This document shows positions 36,627 to 45,135 of a stretch of DNA of 64,000 nt, piece after piece (position 1 is the stretch's first letter; every line of letters begins with the position of its first letter). The DNA lies in assembly GCF_025837095.1 (NCBI RefSeq), contig NZ_CP107551.1, forward strand, positions 3,466,668 through 3,530,667, read 5' to 3'. The notes below the pieces were generated by a model. The model did no database searches, was not told the origin of the DNA, and was given only the letters and a program-made list of their open reading frames with translations. The translations under genes and the position numbers were made by a program. This stretch comes from Rhodococcus sp. Z13. GTDB taxonomy: Bacteria > Actinomycetota > Actinomycetes > Mycobacteriales > Mycobacteriaceae.

Positions 36627-37601
36627 GACGTTGCGGCGGCGCGTGAGCAGTTTGTAGAGGGTCTGCTGGATCGTCTCGCGCACGTGGTCGGTGACCTCGA
36701 ACAGCACCATCGGATCCTCCGCCGCCGCCTCGTCGTAGACGTCGGTGGGGATCGGGGTGCCGAACTCGATGTACCACTTCGACGGCAGCGGCACGAGACC
36801 GAGCGGGCCGAACGCGGGGAACAGCGGCGTCACCGGGAAATAGGGCAACCCCAGCAGACGCGCCAGCGAGGTGAGGTCGGCGATGTTCGGGTAGATCTCC
36901 TCGGACCCGACGATCGAGCACGGCACGATCGGCGCGCCCGTCCGCAGCGCCGCCGACACGAAGCCGCCACGCCCGAACCGCTGCAGCTTGTAACGCTCCC
37001 GGAAGGGTTTGCCCAGGCCCTTGTAGCCCTCGGGGAACACCGCGACCACCTGGTCCTGGGTGAGCAGGCCCTCGGCGTCGGGATGGCACGCGAGGGTGTG
37101 ACCGGCCTTGCGGGCGACGGTGCCGACCACCGGCAGACCGAACGCGAGGTCGGCGGCGAGCATGCGCAGCGGCCGGTCCGCGTAGTCGTGCACGGCCACG
37201 GAGGTCATCAGCGCGTCGACGGGCAACGTCCCGGCGTGGTTGGCGACGACGAGCGCCCGCCCCTCGACCGGGATGTTCTCGACGCCGCGAACCTCGACGC
37301 GGAACCACTTGTCGAACAGCGGCCGCAGGATCGGCATCACGACGTGTTCGTTGAAGTGGGGATCGAAGCCGAAGTCGTCGACCTCGTAGTCGCCGGTCAG
37401 GCGGCGCCGCACGAACTCGGCGGTGCCGGTGACCTGCTCGATCAGGGTGCTGCGGAGGTCCTCGACGAACCGCTCGGTGCGGCTGAGCTGCTCCGGGGTG
37501 GGTGGGGGTCCCATGGACGGGTGCGGCATCCGCCCTGGTGCCCCGCGGCCCGGCCGGCGGCTGCCGCCGTGCAACGGGATGACCTTGGCGACCTCCGTCA
37601 T
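36615..37601 (-). CDS. Lysophospholipid/acylglycerol acyltransferase family protein
   Basis: 328 aa, PlsC-like fold. Seen: ALVVANHAGTLPVDALMTSVAVHDY (catalytic His; spacing to Asp is six residues rather than the PlsC four, as in MGAT/DGAT2-like bacterial enzymes), VVAVFPEGYKGLGKPFRERYKLQRFGRGGFVSAALRTGAPIVPCSIVGSEE (FPEG and acceptor motifs) and PLPSKWYIEFGTPI. It may acylate a lipid acceptor in the membrane. ATG overlaps the epimerase gene stop (ATGA), an arrangement I recall from mycobacteria (Rv0501-Rv0502). Confidence 0.87.
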   Translation of the reverse strand: MTEVAKVIPLHGGSRRPGRGAPGRMPHPSMGPPPTPEQLSRTERFVEDLRSTLIEQVTGTAEFVRRRLTGDYEVDDFGFDPHFNEHVVMPILRPLFDKWFRVEVRGVENIPVEGRALVVANHAGTLPVDALMTSVAVHDYADRPLRMLAADLAFGLPVVGTVARKAGHTLACHPDAEGLLTQDQVVAVFPEGYKGLGKPFRERYKLQRFGRGGFVSAALRTGAPIVPCSIVGSEEIYPNIADLTSLARLLGLPYFPVTPLFPAFGPLGLVPLPSKWYIEFGTPIPTDVYDEAAAEDPMVLFEVTDHVRETIQQTLYKLLTRRRNVFLG

Positions 37602-38668
37602 CGCGCCTCCCTCGTGTCTCCGAGTACGGAGAGCGCCAACGACTCGGCCTTGTCCACCCATTCGGTCCTGACGATGCGTGTGAGGGCGAGTCCGCGCGCG
37701 AAGTCGTCGAGCGCTTCTCTCGTGGTCCAGCGTGGTTCGAATCCGAACTCCCTGCGCATCCGCGTGGTGTCGAGTCCGCATCCGAAATGGAAGTAGTCGA
37801 GCTCCTCCTTGGTGAAGGAACTCATCAGCGAGCCCATCAGTGTGTGTCCCAGGGTGCGGAACATCATGTAGGGCATGGGGACGGTGATCCCGCCCGCCCG
37901 GCGGACGGCCTGGGTCATCGTGACGATGCCGTCACCGGCGATGTTGTAGGTGCCGGGCGGACCGGCGATCACGGCGTGCTCGAGGGCGCCGAGGGCGTCC
38001 TCCTCGTGGAGCAGCTGCAGACGCGCGTCGCGGCCCAGCACGTTGGGGACGAGCGGCGAGGTGAGATAGCTCGACACCGAGCCGGGCAGCCGGTTGCCGA
38101 CGGTGGGCGCCAGCCGCAGGATCGTCGTCGCGATGTCGCTGCGGCGGCGGGCGACGCCGCGCAGATAGCCCTCGACCTCGATCATGTCGCGGGCGAACGC
38201 GCCGGTGGGCCGGCGCCGCGCGCTCATCTCCTCGGTGAACTTCGCCGGGTCCTTCGCGCTCGAGCCGTAGACCACCGAGGAGGACCGCAGCACGATGCGG
38301 CGCACGGTGGACGCCTTCTGGCACACCGCGAACAGCTGCATCGCGCCGAGGACGTTCATGTCCTTCATGGCGGTGCGGCTGCCGGACTTCGGGGCCTTCG
38401 TGAGCGTGGAGGCGTGGACGACCGTGTCGACACCCATGTTGCGGATGATCTTGCCGATCAGCGGGTTGCGGATGTCGGCGAGGACGAACTCGGCGCGGCC
38501 CATCCGGCGCAGCATGTCCTTGCTCGGGGACTGGGTGTCGACCCCGATGACACGCTCGATGTCGGGATTCTGGGCGAGCCGGGTGACGAGGAAACCGCCG
38601 AGAAACCTGCTCGCGCCGGTGACCAGCACGACCCGCGGCCGGTCGGCCTCGTTTCCCTGCGAACCCAC
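37598..38668 (-). CDS. NAD-dependent epimerase/dehydratase family protein
   Basis: 356 aa, extended SDR. Seen: RVVLVTGASRFLGGFLVTRLAQNPDIERVIGVD (nucleotide-binding TGxxxxxG), VVHASTLTKAP, and RIVLRSSSVVYGSSAKDPAKFTEEMS. A canonical YxxxK is not obvious; GAFARDMIEVEGYLRG occupies that place, with Ala-Arg-Asp instead of Tyr, so catalysis may be altered. GTG 38668 is preceded by AGGGGG at 5 nt. Coupled to the acyltransferase (ATGA); together they may serve envelope lipid metabolism (inference). Confidence 0.82.
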   Translation of the reverse strand: MGSQGNEADRPRVVLVTGASRFLGGFLVTRLAQNPDIERVIGVDTQSPSKDMLRRMGRAEFVLADIRNPLIGKIIRNMGVDTVVHASTLTKAPKSGSRTAMKDMNVLGAMQLFAVCQKASTVRRIVLRSSSVVYGSSAKDPAKFTEEMSARRRPTGAFARDMIEVEGYLRGVARRRSDIATTILRLAPTVGNRLPGSVSSYLTSPLVPNVLGRDARLQLLHEEDALGALEHAVIAGPPGTYNIAGDGIVTMTQAVRRAGGITVPMPYMMFRTLGHTLMGSLMSSFTKEELDYFHFGCGLDTTRMRREFGFEPRWTTREALDDFARGLALTRIVRTEWVDKAESLALSVLGDTREAR

Positions 38669-38797
38669 TGACACCCCCTGTAGCAGTACGCGCTCCCGGT
38701 CACATTCGACCCGCACAGTATGCCGTCCCACAATACGGCCACTTCCTCGGTCGTGCACGACTCGTACGGAACCGTGTGCACGGCCTCCTCGAACGAA

Positions 38798-38830
38798 CGA
38801 TGCCCGCCACCGGGACGGTGACGGGCATCG
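38798..38830 (-). terminator. Hairpin terminator after bS22
   Basis: CGATGCCCG (38798-38806) and CGGGCATCG (38822-38830) pair, with CACCG/CGGTG continuing the stem inside. It lies 17 bp beyond the bS22 stop, the expected place for a terminator of this highly expressed small gene. Confidence 0.75.
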
Positions 38831-38846
38831 ATCTAGTACTCGAGGC

Positions 38847-38948
38847 TCACTTGCCGAGTTTACGACGCTGCACGCGGGTGCGGCGGAGCAGCTTGCGGTG
38901 CTTCTTCTTCGACATGCGCTTGCGGCGCTTCTTGATCACAGATCCCAT
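38847..38948 (-). CDS. 30S ribosomal protein bS22
   Basis: 33 aa, extremely basic: [20 protein letters not shown] and a tail [12 protein letters not shown]. This is the short COX24/AURKAIP1-type protein found on the small subunit in mycobacteria and their relatives. Too short for standard ORF cut-offs; the longer in-frame ORF upstream is rejected because this ATG begins the conserved sequence and has a GAGGG site 9 nt before it. It is flanked by its own hairpin and by the HTH protein, the gene order known in mycobacteria. Confidence 0.93.
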
Positions 38949-39199
38949 GTGGGCATCCCTCACGTTCCTAATAGCGTTCCTGCGCACGCCGGTGACGTAC
39001 GCCTGATGGATGTCGACGCTGGGCCTCGTGGCGACGAGTAACAGCGCCTCACGACACCGGCTGGCCGGTACGACGACAAGCAATCGTACCGGGGCGGCTC
39101 ACCGAGATGAAACCGAGGTCCGCTCCGTGATGCGCCTGCCTGCGTGCTGCGGTGATCCGACGCTCCGCGAACGGAGGGCCGGACGTCCGCCTACGGTCC

Positions 39200-39436
39200 C
39201 TACCCGACGTCGAAGTACGAGGTCTCCAGGTAGTCGTGGACGGCCTTCGCGTGCACGCGGAACGACCGTCCCACGCGCACCGCCGGCAGTTCACCGCTGT
39301 GCACCAGCCTGTACACGGTCATCTTCGATACCCGCATGAGTGCCGCCACTTCGGCGACCGTCAGGAACTGGGTACCGGCGAGAACCGACTGTCCGTCTTG
39401 GGGTTGCCCCTTGGACGGCGTGTTTTCTGAAACCAT
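39200..39436 (-). CDS. Excisionase-like helix-turn-helix DNA-binding protein
   Basis: 78 aa. After a 24-residue polar N-terminus comes a MerR/Xis-type winged HTH: FLTVAEVAALMRVSKMTVYRLVHSGELPAVRVGRSFRVHAKAVHDYL. The ATG has GGAGGTGTGTA directly upstream, a good ribosome-binding site. It is a conserved chromosomal gene (mycobacterial Rv0500A-type), not evidence of an integrated element. It lies between proC and bS22 on the same strand. Function unknown; the domain predicts sequence-specific DNA binding. Confidence 0.9.
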   Translation of the reverse strand: MVSENTPSKGQPQDGQSVLAGTQFLTVAEVAALMRVSKMTVYRLVHSGELPAVRVGRSFRVHAKAVHDYLETSYFDVG

Positions 39437-39603
39437 TACACACCTCCGGCACGCCCGCGCCGCCGGCTTCCCCTCCGGCGGAACAGACACGCACGTGCTG
39501 ATTCGAGCTTAGCGTGACGAATGGTTCCTGTGCGACGATGCAGCTGGGAAATTCCGGGTGACGCTCCGTTCGACGCAACGGTACGCCCCTCCCGGAGGTT
39601 CTG

Positions 39604-40440
39604 TCAGGAAGCTGCGGAAGGTTGGTCCGCGACGGCACCGAGCTGCGCCGAGCGACGCTTGGCGGCCTCGAGCGCCTCGTAGAAGGCCGTCCGCACACCG
39701 CCGCGCTCGAGCTCCCGGATCGCCGCCGCGGTGGTACCGCCGGGCGAGGTGACCGCGGCCCGCAGGTCCGCGGCGTTGTCGCCGGACTTCGCGAGCATCG
39801 CCGCGGAGCCGGTCATGGTCTGCACGACCAGGTCGGTGGCGACGGCCCGGGTGAGGCCGAGCGCGACACCGGCGTCGATCATGGCCTCGGCCACGAGGAA
39901 GAAGTAGGCCGGTCCGGAGCCGGAGACGGCGGTGACCGCGTCGATCTGGGACTCGGGGACCACCGAGACGGTGCCCACGGCCGCGAGGATCTCCCGCACC
40001 GTGTCGAGGTGCTGCTGCTTGACGTAGCGGCCGGCCGCCATCACACTCGCGCCCTCCCCGACCAGCATCGGGGTGTTGGGCATGACGCGCACGACGGGGG
40101 ATCCCGCGGGCAGCTTGGTCTCGTACCGCACGGTGGGGATGCCGGCGGCGAGGGAGACGATGATCTGCTCGTCGGCGCTGTCACCGGCCGCTGCGGCCAG
40201 GGCGGTCACCACCGCGTCCACGTCGTTCGGCTTGACGGCGACGACGATGACGTCGGCGCCCTCCACGGCGTCGGGGGTGCTGTCGGTGACCCGGATCGCG
40301 TACTCGCGGGCCAGTTCCTCGCGGCGCTCGTCGAACTTCTCGGCCACCACCAGATCCTTGGTGGCGAAGCCGTTCTCGAGCAGACCCGAGACCAGGGCCT
40401 CACCGATCTTGCCGCCACCGATCACTGCGATTCTCGTCAT
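39604..40440 (-). CDS. proC: Pyrroline-5-carboxylate reductase
   Basis: 278 aa; last step of proline synthesis with NAD(P)H. Seen: the N-terminal dinucleotide motif IAVIGGGKIGEALVSGLLENG, VVAVKPNDVDAVV, VRVMPNTPMLVGEGASVM, and the C-terminal P5CR signature DAVTAVSGSGPAYFFLVAEAMIDAGVALGL...VTSPGGTTAAAIRELE. The ATG start gives the family's normal length. It is followed, on the same strand, by the HTH protein after 167 bp and preceded by a 138-bp spacer. Confidence 0.97.
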   Translation of the reverse strand: MTRIAVIGGGKIGEALVSGLLENGFATKDLVVAEKFDERREELAREYAIRVTDSTPDAVEGADVIVVAVKPNDVDAVVTALAAAAGDSADEQIIVSLAAGIPTVRYETKLPAGSPVVRVMPNTPMLVGEGASVMAAGRYVKQQHLDTVREILAAVGTVSVVPESQIDAVTAVSGSGPAYFFLVAEAMIDAGVALGLTRAVATDLVVQTMTGSAAMLAKSGDNAADLRAAVTSPGGTTAAAIRELERGGVRTAFYEALEAAKRRSAQLGAVADQPSAAS

Positions 40441-40512
40441 GAGGGACAGCCTGCCACGGCGGGCACTGTGGCCCGCATCGCGGTGACCGTGTTCGAGCAA
40501 ACGGGGTGGCAT

Positions 40513-40528
40513 CGTTGCCGTAGCAACG
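40513..40528 (-). terminator. Weak hairpin downstream of the thioesterase gene
   Basis: CGTTGC-CGTA-GCAACG forms a 6-bp stem with a 4-nt loop, between the thioesterase stop (40579) and the proC start. The flanks are GC-rich with no U-tract; it may equally be a 5' hairpin of proC. Confidence 0.35.
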
Positions 40529-40578
40529 GGGTGCCGGCGGCGCCGATCGCGACGGATCAGCGCAGCATCAGCGCAACA

Positions 40579-41436
40579 TCATCGCGGCATCATCGCGAGC
40601 TGCCTCGACTGCACGACGACCGCGCCGGTGGAGTCGACGACGGTGTGATCCTCCTCGAACCAGGTGCTGCCGAGGACGCTGCTCTCGGCGACGACCCGCA
40701 GCCAGCCCGGGGCGGGGACCCGCCGCAGATAGGCGGTGAGCTGCACGGTCGGGGCCCAGCCGAACAGGCCGCGGTTCATCGTGACGGGCGCCGACACGTC
40801 GCCGCACATGAGGGCGAACAGCACGGCGGTGTCCACGTCGGCCTCGTCGTCCGGCAGCGGCCGCGTCCACATCGACACGACGGGTTCGCCCTGCTCGCCC
40901 TTCAGGAAGCGGGCGGTGGACCCGTCGACCCGGATACGGGAGGTCGCGGCGAACTTCACGACCTGGCCCATGGGGTGGTCGGGGGTGACGTCGACGGCCT
41001 CGGCGGGCGGTTCGGCGGGAAGCCGGGTCGCGCGGTGCGGCACGGTGTGGACCGGGTCGTCGGAGTCCGGGCTGCCGAGGGTGACGTTCGCGCGCACCGC
41101 GACGCGGCCGGCCTGCGACAGTTCGACGTCGACCACGGCGATCTGCTTGCCCTGCTTGCGCAGGACGGTGGTCAGTTCCACGTCGCCGGGGTCGGGTGCC
41201 GAGACGAACGAGGCGCTGACCGCGACGGGCCGCACGACGGGGTCGGCGCCCTGTGCCCGCAGCGACTGCAGCGCCGCGGACGCGCACACGGCGAGCATGC
41301 AGCCGCCGTGCACCTTGGGGCCGATGGTCCAGGTCGGGCCGATGTGGGCCTGCCAGTGGGCCGTTCCGACATCGTCACCGGCGGTGTCGACGCGGGTGAC
41401 CGAGGTCAGGTCGCGGAAGGGATGGTCGGTGGTCAC
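40579..41436 (-). CDS. TesB-like double-hotdog acyl-CoA thioesterase
   Basis: 285 aa, predicted double hotdog. The first hotdog begins HWQAHIGPTWTIGPKVHGGCMLAVCASAALQSL and continues to SASFVSAPDPGDVELTTVLRKQGKQIAVVDVELSQ; the second includes DTAVLFALMCGDVSAPVTMNRGLFGWAPTVQLTAYLRRVPAPGWLRVVAESSVLG. HGG and the Asn/Gln-rich central helix are typical of TesB-like enzymes. The GTG start overlaps the merR stop (GTGA), so the two are co-translated. The acyl-CoA substrate is unknown. Confidence 0.83.
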   Translation of the reverse strand: MTTDHPFRDLTSVTRVDTAGDDVGTAHWQAHIGPTWTIGPKVHGGCMLAVCASAALQSLRAQGADPVVRPVAVSASFVSAPDPGDVELTTVLRKQGKQIAVVDVELSQAGRVAVRANVTLGSPDSDDPVHTVPHRATRLPAEPPAEAVDVTPDHPMGQVVKFAATSRIRVDGSTARFLKGEQGEPVVSMWTRPLPDDEADVDTAVLFALMCGDVSAPVTMNRGLFGWAPTVQLTAYLRRVPAPGWLRVVAESSVLGSTWFEEDHTVVDSTGAVVVQSRQLAMMPR

Positions 41437-42095
41437 TGTCGCTCCTGGGAGTCGGGTCGGGCCGGGACGGCACCGGAGGCGGACGGATCGCCGAGCCCGA
41501 GGATCCGGGCGGCGAGATGCTGGTGAGCGAGCCGGCGCAGGGCCGTGAGGACGGGCTCGTAGAGGGCGGTGCCGAGGACGGCGGCCTCGATGGTCGCCTC
41601 CCGCGACCCGGTGGGCAGCAGTTCGAGGTCGACCTCGGCGATGGCGCGGATGTGCCGGCCGTAGGCGTCGAGCCGGTGCTCGTCCATCTGCAGTCCCGCG
41701 GCTTCCAGGGCGGCGAGGGCCTGTTCGAGCTGCGCGACCGCGGTCGAGCGCGGGTCGTAGCGCTGCCCGAGGCGTTCGAGCACCCGACGGGCGCGGGGGC
41801 TGTCGCTGCCTGTGTCGGCGACGTAGGGCGGCAGGGCGGCGATGGCGCGTCCGAGTGCGGTGGACAGGTCGTCGCGGGGATCGTCGACCAGGTCGACGAC
41901 GGTGCGGATCTTCTCGAGCGGCAGTCCCTGGGAGGCGAGCGCCCGGACGAGGGCGAGCCGGCGCACGTGCCGGTCGTCGTAGCTGGCCGAGGTGGCGCTG
42001 GTGGCGGCGCCGGGCATGAGGAGGCCCTCGCGCAGGTAGTACTTCACCGTCGGCAGCGGCACTCCGCTGCGCTCGGCGAGTTCCGAGATCCGCAT
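41433..42095 (-). CDS. MerR-family transcriptional regulator
   Basis: 220 aa. Seen: the N-terminal winged HTH MRISELAERSGVPLPTVKYYLREGLLMPGAATSATSASYDDRHVRRLALVRAL, a dimerisation helix, and a C-terminal effector domain of about 130 residues with no cysteine, so metal sensing is unlikely. The sequence AGAGGGGGGGG forms its ribosome-binding site. A perfect inverted repeat 20 bp upstream covers a TAGTAT -10 element, which predicts autoregulation. It controls at least itself and the co-translated thioesterase. Confidence 0.9.
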   Translation of the reverse strand: MRISELAERSGVPLPTVKYYLREGLLMPGAATSATSASYDDRHVRRLALVRALASQGLPLEKIRTVVDLVDDPRDDLSTALGRAIAALPPYVADTGSDSPRARRVLERLGQRYDPRSTAVAQLEQALAALEAAGLQMDEHRLDAYGRHIRAIAEVDLELLPTGSREATIEAAVLGTALYEPVLTALRRLAHQHLAARILGLGDPSASGAVPARPDSQERQ

Positions 42096-42114
42096 CGTCC
42101 CCCCCCCTCTCGCC

Positions 42115-42137
42115 GCTGGATACTACAACTATCCAGC
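42115..42137. promoter_or_regulatory. Inverted-repeat operator of the MerR operon
   Basis: GCTGGATA (42115-42122) and TATCCAGC (42130-42137) are exact complements 7 bp apart. On the minus strand the centre reads through TAGTAT, a good -10 element about 24 nt before the merR ATG. Binding here would block or distort that promoter. Confidence 0.7.
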
Positions 42138-42156
42138 GAGGGCGGAGACGGGCGTC

Positions 42157-43110
42157 TCAGGTGTCCTCGGGCTCGCCGGGATCGGTGCCCTCGGGCCCCG
42201 CCGTCACCCGCGCGACCCCCGTCGACCGCGGGGTCTCCGGTCCGACGGTGATGGCCCGGGTCGCCGGCCGGTCGAGATGGGTGCGGGCGAACGCCAGCGA
42301 CCGGGCGAGCATCGCGGCCCGTTCCGCCCGGGTGCGCGCGCTCTGCGTGCTGATCTCGAGCACCACGTGCCCGGCGAAGTCGCTCGCGGCGAGACGACGG
42401 CAGATCTCGGCGCACGGCTGGGTGCCCGTGCCCGGCACGAGATGCTCGTCGAGGGACGAACCACGACCGTCCGCGAGGTGCAGATGCGCCAGCCCCTCCC
42501 CCATCCGGTCGGCGAGGGCGACGGCGTCGGCACCGGCGGTCGCGGTGTGCGACAGGTCGAGGGTGTAGTGGGCGAAACCGGTGTCGGTGGGGTCGAGGGA
42601 CGGGCTGTACGCCGACACCGCCCGGCCCGGCCCCCGCTTGCGGAGACGCTCGGCGCCGCGGTCGCGGCCGCCGAACACGACGTCCGCCCGCATCGGGTAC
42701 ATGTTCTCCACCGCCACCACGACGTGGCTGTCGGACTCGAGTTCACCCACCTGGTCGACGAACCCCTCCGCGTACCGGCGCTGCCACCGGAAGGGCGGGT
42801 GCACCACCACGGTCTCGGCGCCGAGGATCTCGGCGGCCCGCACCGACCGGGCGAGCTTCGCCGCGGGATCGGACCCCCACACCCGCTGCGAGATGAGCAG
42901 GCACGGCGCGTGCACGGCGAGCACCGGCACCCCGTACTCGCGGACGAGGTGCTCGACCGACGCCAGGTCCTGGCTCACCGGCTCGGCCCACACCATCAGT
43001 TCGACGCCGTCGTACCCCAGGTCCGCGGCGAAACGGAAGGCGGCCTCCGTGTTCTCCGGATAGACCGAGGCCGTCGACAGTCCTACCCGGATCCCCCTAC
43101 CGGTCGCCAT
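42157..43110 (-). CDS. Sugar phosphate isomerase/epimerase-like TIM-barrel protein
   Basis: 317 aa, AP-endonuclease family 2 (xylose isomerase-like) barrel. Seen: RVGLSTASVYPENTEAAFRFAADLGYDGVELMVW, LAVHAPCLL, TVVVHPPFRWQRRYAEGF, VVAVENMYPMR, YTLDLSHTATAGADAV, LAHLHLADGRGSSLDEHLVPGTG and VVLEIST, with the His/Glu/Asp metal ligands in the expected strands. The substrate is unknown. A 40-residue Pro/Thr-rich tail follows. It lies 4 bp after the upstream envelope protein gene, probably in one operon with the Ppx/GppA gene. Confidence 0.83.
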   Translation of the reverse strand: MATGRGIRVGLSTASVYPENTEAAFRFAADLGYDGVELMVWAEPVSQDLASVEHLVREYGVPVLAVHAPCLLISQRVWGSDPAAKLARSVRAAEILGAETVVVHPPFRWQRRYAEGFVDQVGELESDSHVVVAVENMYPMRADVVFGGRDRGAERLRKRGPGRAVSAYSPSLDPTDTGFAHYTLDLSHTATAGADAVALADRMGEGLAHLHLADGRGSSLDEHLVPGTGTQPCAEICRRLAASDFAGHVVLEISTQSARTRAERAAMLARSLAFARTHLDRPATRAITVGPETPRSTGVARVTAGPEGTDPGEPEDT

Positions 43111-43114
43111 CGGC

Positions 43115-44179
43115 TCACTCGCCGGGGAGCAGGAACAGGAGTGGACCGAAGGAGACGAAGGCGCCCACGGCGAGCGCGATGAGCTGGCTGGTGATGTCGT
43201 CGGTGCGACGCAGGACGCGCACGAGCGCCACCAGGCCCACGATCACGACCAGGGCCAGCGCGAACGCGACCCAGGGCATGAGATCCCACAGCCGCTCGAA
43301 GCCCTTGAACAGCAGGCCGCCGGCGACGATCGCGGCGATGCTCTCCCCCACGAGCAGCGCCCACTGCTTGAGACCGCTCCCCTTCGCCTCCGCGGTCTCG
43401 TCGCGGGCGGTGTCGTTGCGGGCGTCGGCGGTCGTCCCGGTGCCGGTCGCGGGCGACGTGCCGTCCGGACCGGGAGTCTCGGTGTCCTCCTCGTCGGCGC
43501 CGCTGGCCTGCAGGTCGCTGGCAGGACCGGACAGCAGTCGCGGTTCGGCGACGCCGGCCTTGCGCAGGGACGGGCCGGTCGTGGACTCCGGTGCGGCGGT
43601 CTCCTCCGCGGCCCCCGTGCGGGCGGTGACCGTGACGACGGAGTCGAGATGTTCCCGGGCCCGGCGCGGAAGGGCGTCGGGGCGGATGATCTCGGTGGGC
43701 GACTCGATCTTGGGCGCCACGCGGGTCGGCGGGCTCGACTCGGTCTTCGCCGCGACCGGTTCGGGCTTCCCAGCCGTATCCGTCTTCGCAACCGCGTCCG
43801 TCTTCGCAACCGCGTCCGTCTTCGCAACCGCGTCCGTCTTCACGGCCGGTTCGGACTTCACCGCGACAGCGGGCACCACAGCGGTGGCCTCCGCCGACGG
43901 CTCGGGGGCCGGAGCGGTCTCCGCGACCTCGGGCGCCGGAGCGGCCTCCGCGACCTCGGCCGCCGGAGCGGGTTCGTCCTTCGGCTTCGGTTCCGTCGCG
44001 GGCTTGTCCCCCGCCGACCGCGTGATCGGGATCTCGCCGGTCAGCTCGGCGACCGAGATGCCCCCACTCGCACCCCGTCGCCGGCGGCCACCGGACCGCG
44101 TGCTCACCTTCTGCCCGTTGCGCGCCAACAACTCGGCGACGGAGATCTGCCCCGTGTCGGTGCTGTGATTGTCGCTCAT
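43115..44179 (-). CDS. Large disordered membrane protein with SVAEL motifs (Rv0497-like)
   Basis: 354 aa. The N-terminus carries two copies of an ISVAEL motif (QISVAELLARNGQ and GISVAELTGEIP), separated by a basic stretch (RSGGRRRRGASG). A long Ala/Pro/Glu-rich low-complexity region follows, including four repeats of AVAKTD-type hexapeptides. About four hydrophobic helices lie at the C-terminus (WALLVGESIAAIVAGGLLF, MPWVAFALALVVIVGLVALVRVL, SQLIALAVGAFVSFGPLLFLL). It resembles a mycobacterial membrane protein at the same locus (recollection). It is coupled to the upstream ppx gene by ATGA. Confidence 0.8.
   Translation of the reverse strand: MSDNHSTDTGQISVAELLARNGQKVSTRSGGRRRRGASGGISVAELTGEIPITRSAGDKPATEPKPKDEPAPAAEVAEAAPAPEVAETAPAPEPSAEATAVVPAVAVKSEPAVKTDAVAKTDAVAKTDAVAKTDTAGKPEPVAAKTESSPPTRVAPKIESPTEIIRPDALPRRAREHLDSVVTVTARTGAAEETAAPESTTGPSLRKAGVAEPRLLSGPASDLQASGADEEDTETPGPDGTSPATGTGTTADARNDTARDETAEAKGSGLKQWALLVGESIAAIVAGGLLFKGFERLWDLMPWVAFALALVVIVGLVALVRVLRRTDDITSQLIALAVGAFVSFGPLLFLLPGE
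43780..43833. repeat. Three 18-bp tandem repeats inside a coding sequence
   Basis: The unit CCGTCTTCGCAACCGCGT is repeated exactly at 43780, 43798 and 43816, with a partial fourth unit after it. It encodes AVAKTD hexapeptides in the disordered region of the membrane protein. The exactness at DNA level suggests recent expansion. Confidence 0.85.
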
Positions 44180-45129
44180 CCGGCTGCCACCACCAGTTCG
44201 CCACCCATATCCGTATCGAGCTTCCGAAGAATCAGACCCTCCCGCAATGCCCACGGGCAGATCTGCAAGGTCTCCACCCCGAGGGCACGCATGGCGGCCT
44301 CGGCGACGAGGGCACCTGCGACGAGCTGCTGGGCCCGGTCGGAGCTGACGCCCTCGAGTTCGGCCCGGTCGGCGGCGGTCATACGCGAGATGAATGCGAT
44401 GAGCTGCCGGAGCCCGCTTGCGGTCAGGGTCCGCTTCACCCGGAGGCCCGCCGACGACGGCGCGGCGCCCGTGAGCCGGGCGAGGGTGCGGAAGGTCTTG
44501 GAGGTGCCGACGCACAGGTCCGGGTCGCCGGCCGCGCGGATCTCCTTGGCGGGTGCGGCGAGTTCGGCGTCGAGCCAGTCGCGGAGCGCGGAGATGCGAC
44601 GCTTGCCCGGCGGATCCTCCCGGAACCAGTCGCGGGTCAGACGGCCGGCTCCCAGCTGGAGGGAGTAGGCGATGTCGGGGTCCTCGTCGCCACCGAAGGT
44701 CAGCTCCAGCGAACCCCCGCCGATGTCGAGATCGAGGATGCGTCCGGCGCTCCAGCCGTACCAGCGGCGCACGGCGAGGAAGGTCAGCCGGGCCTCCTCC
44801 TCGCCGGAGAGCACGTCCAGGCTGACACCCGCTTCCTTGCGTACCCGGGCGAGGACGTCCTCGGAGTTGCCGGCGTCGCGGACCGCGGAGGTCGCGAAGG
44901 CCATGAGCTCGACGCATCCGGAGGTGCGGGCGATGGCGGCGAATTCGGCCGCGGTCTCGACCAGCCGGTCGGCACCGCGACGGGTGATGTCACCGTTGTC
45001 GTCCATGTTCTCCGACAGGCGCAGGGTGGCCTTCGTCGAACTCATCGGAGTGGGGTGCGCACCCCGATGGGCGTCCACCACCAGTAGGTGAACGGTGTTG
45101 CTTCCGACGTCGAGTACCCCTAAGCGCAC
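44176..45129 (-). CDS. Ppx/GppA-family exopolyphosphatase
   Basis: 317 aa, ASKHA fold. Seen: [21 protein letters not shown] (first phosphate loop), [23 protein letters not shown], and [17 protein letters not shown] (second phosphate loop), with [13 protein letters not shown] between them. It hydrolyses polyphosphate or pppGpp; in mycobacteria two such proteins exist and this shorter type acts on polyphosphate (family knowledge). The GTG start has TACCGT 6 nt upstream, so the mRNA is probably leaderless. Divergent from the next gene with closely packed -10 boxes. Confidence 0.9.
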   Translation of the reverse strand: MRLGVLDVGSNTVHLLVVDAHRGAHPTPMSSTKATLRLSENMDDNGDITRRGADRLVETAAEFAAIARTSGCVELMAFATSAVRDAGNSEDVLARVRKEAGVSLDVLSGEEEARLTFLAVRRWYGWSAGRILDLDIGGGSLELTFGGDEDPDIAYSLQLGAGRLTRDWFREDPPGKRRISALRDWLDAELAAPAKEIRAAGDPDLCVGTSKTFRTLARLTGAAPSSAGLRVKRTLTASGLRQLIAFISRMTAADRAELEGVSSDRAQQLVAGALVAEAAMRALGVETLQICPWALREGLILRKLDTDMGGELVVAAG

Positions 45130-45135
45130 ATCAAT

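Noticed and set aside
39200-39436. Excisionase-like protein as evidence of an integrated mobile element
   Set aside because: No integrase, attachment repeats or foreign genes nearby, and the gene sits in a conserved core order with bS22 and proC.
40557-40598. Short CATCATCGCG-type repeats near the thioesterase 3' end
   Set aside because: Imperfect 10-11 bp microrepeats in GC-rich DNA, partly coding; no clear function.
43780-43833. CRISPR-like repeats
   Set aside because: Units are directly adjacent 18-mers without spacers and keep the reading frame of a membrane protein.
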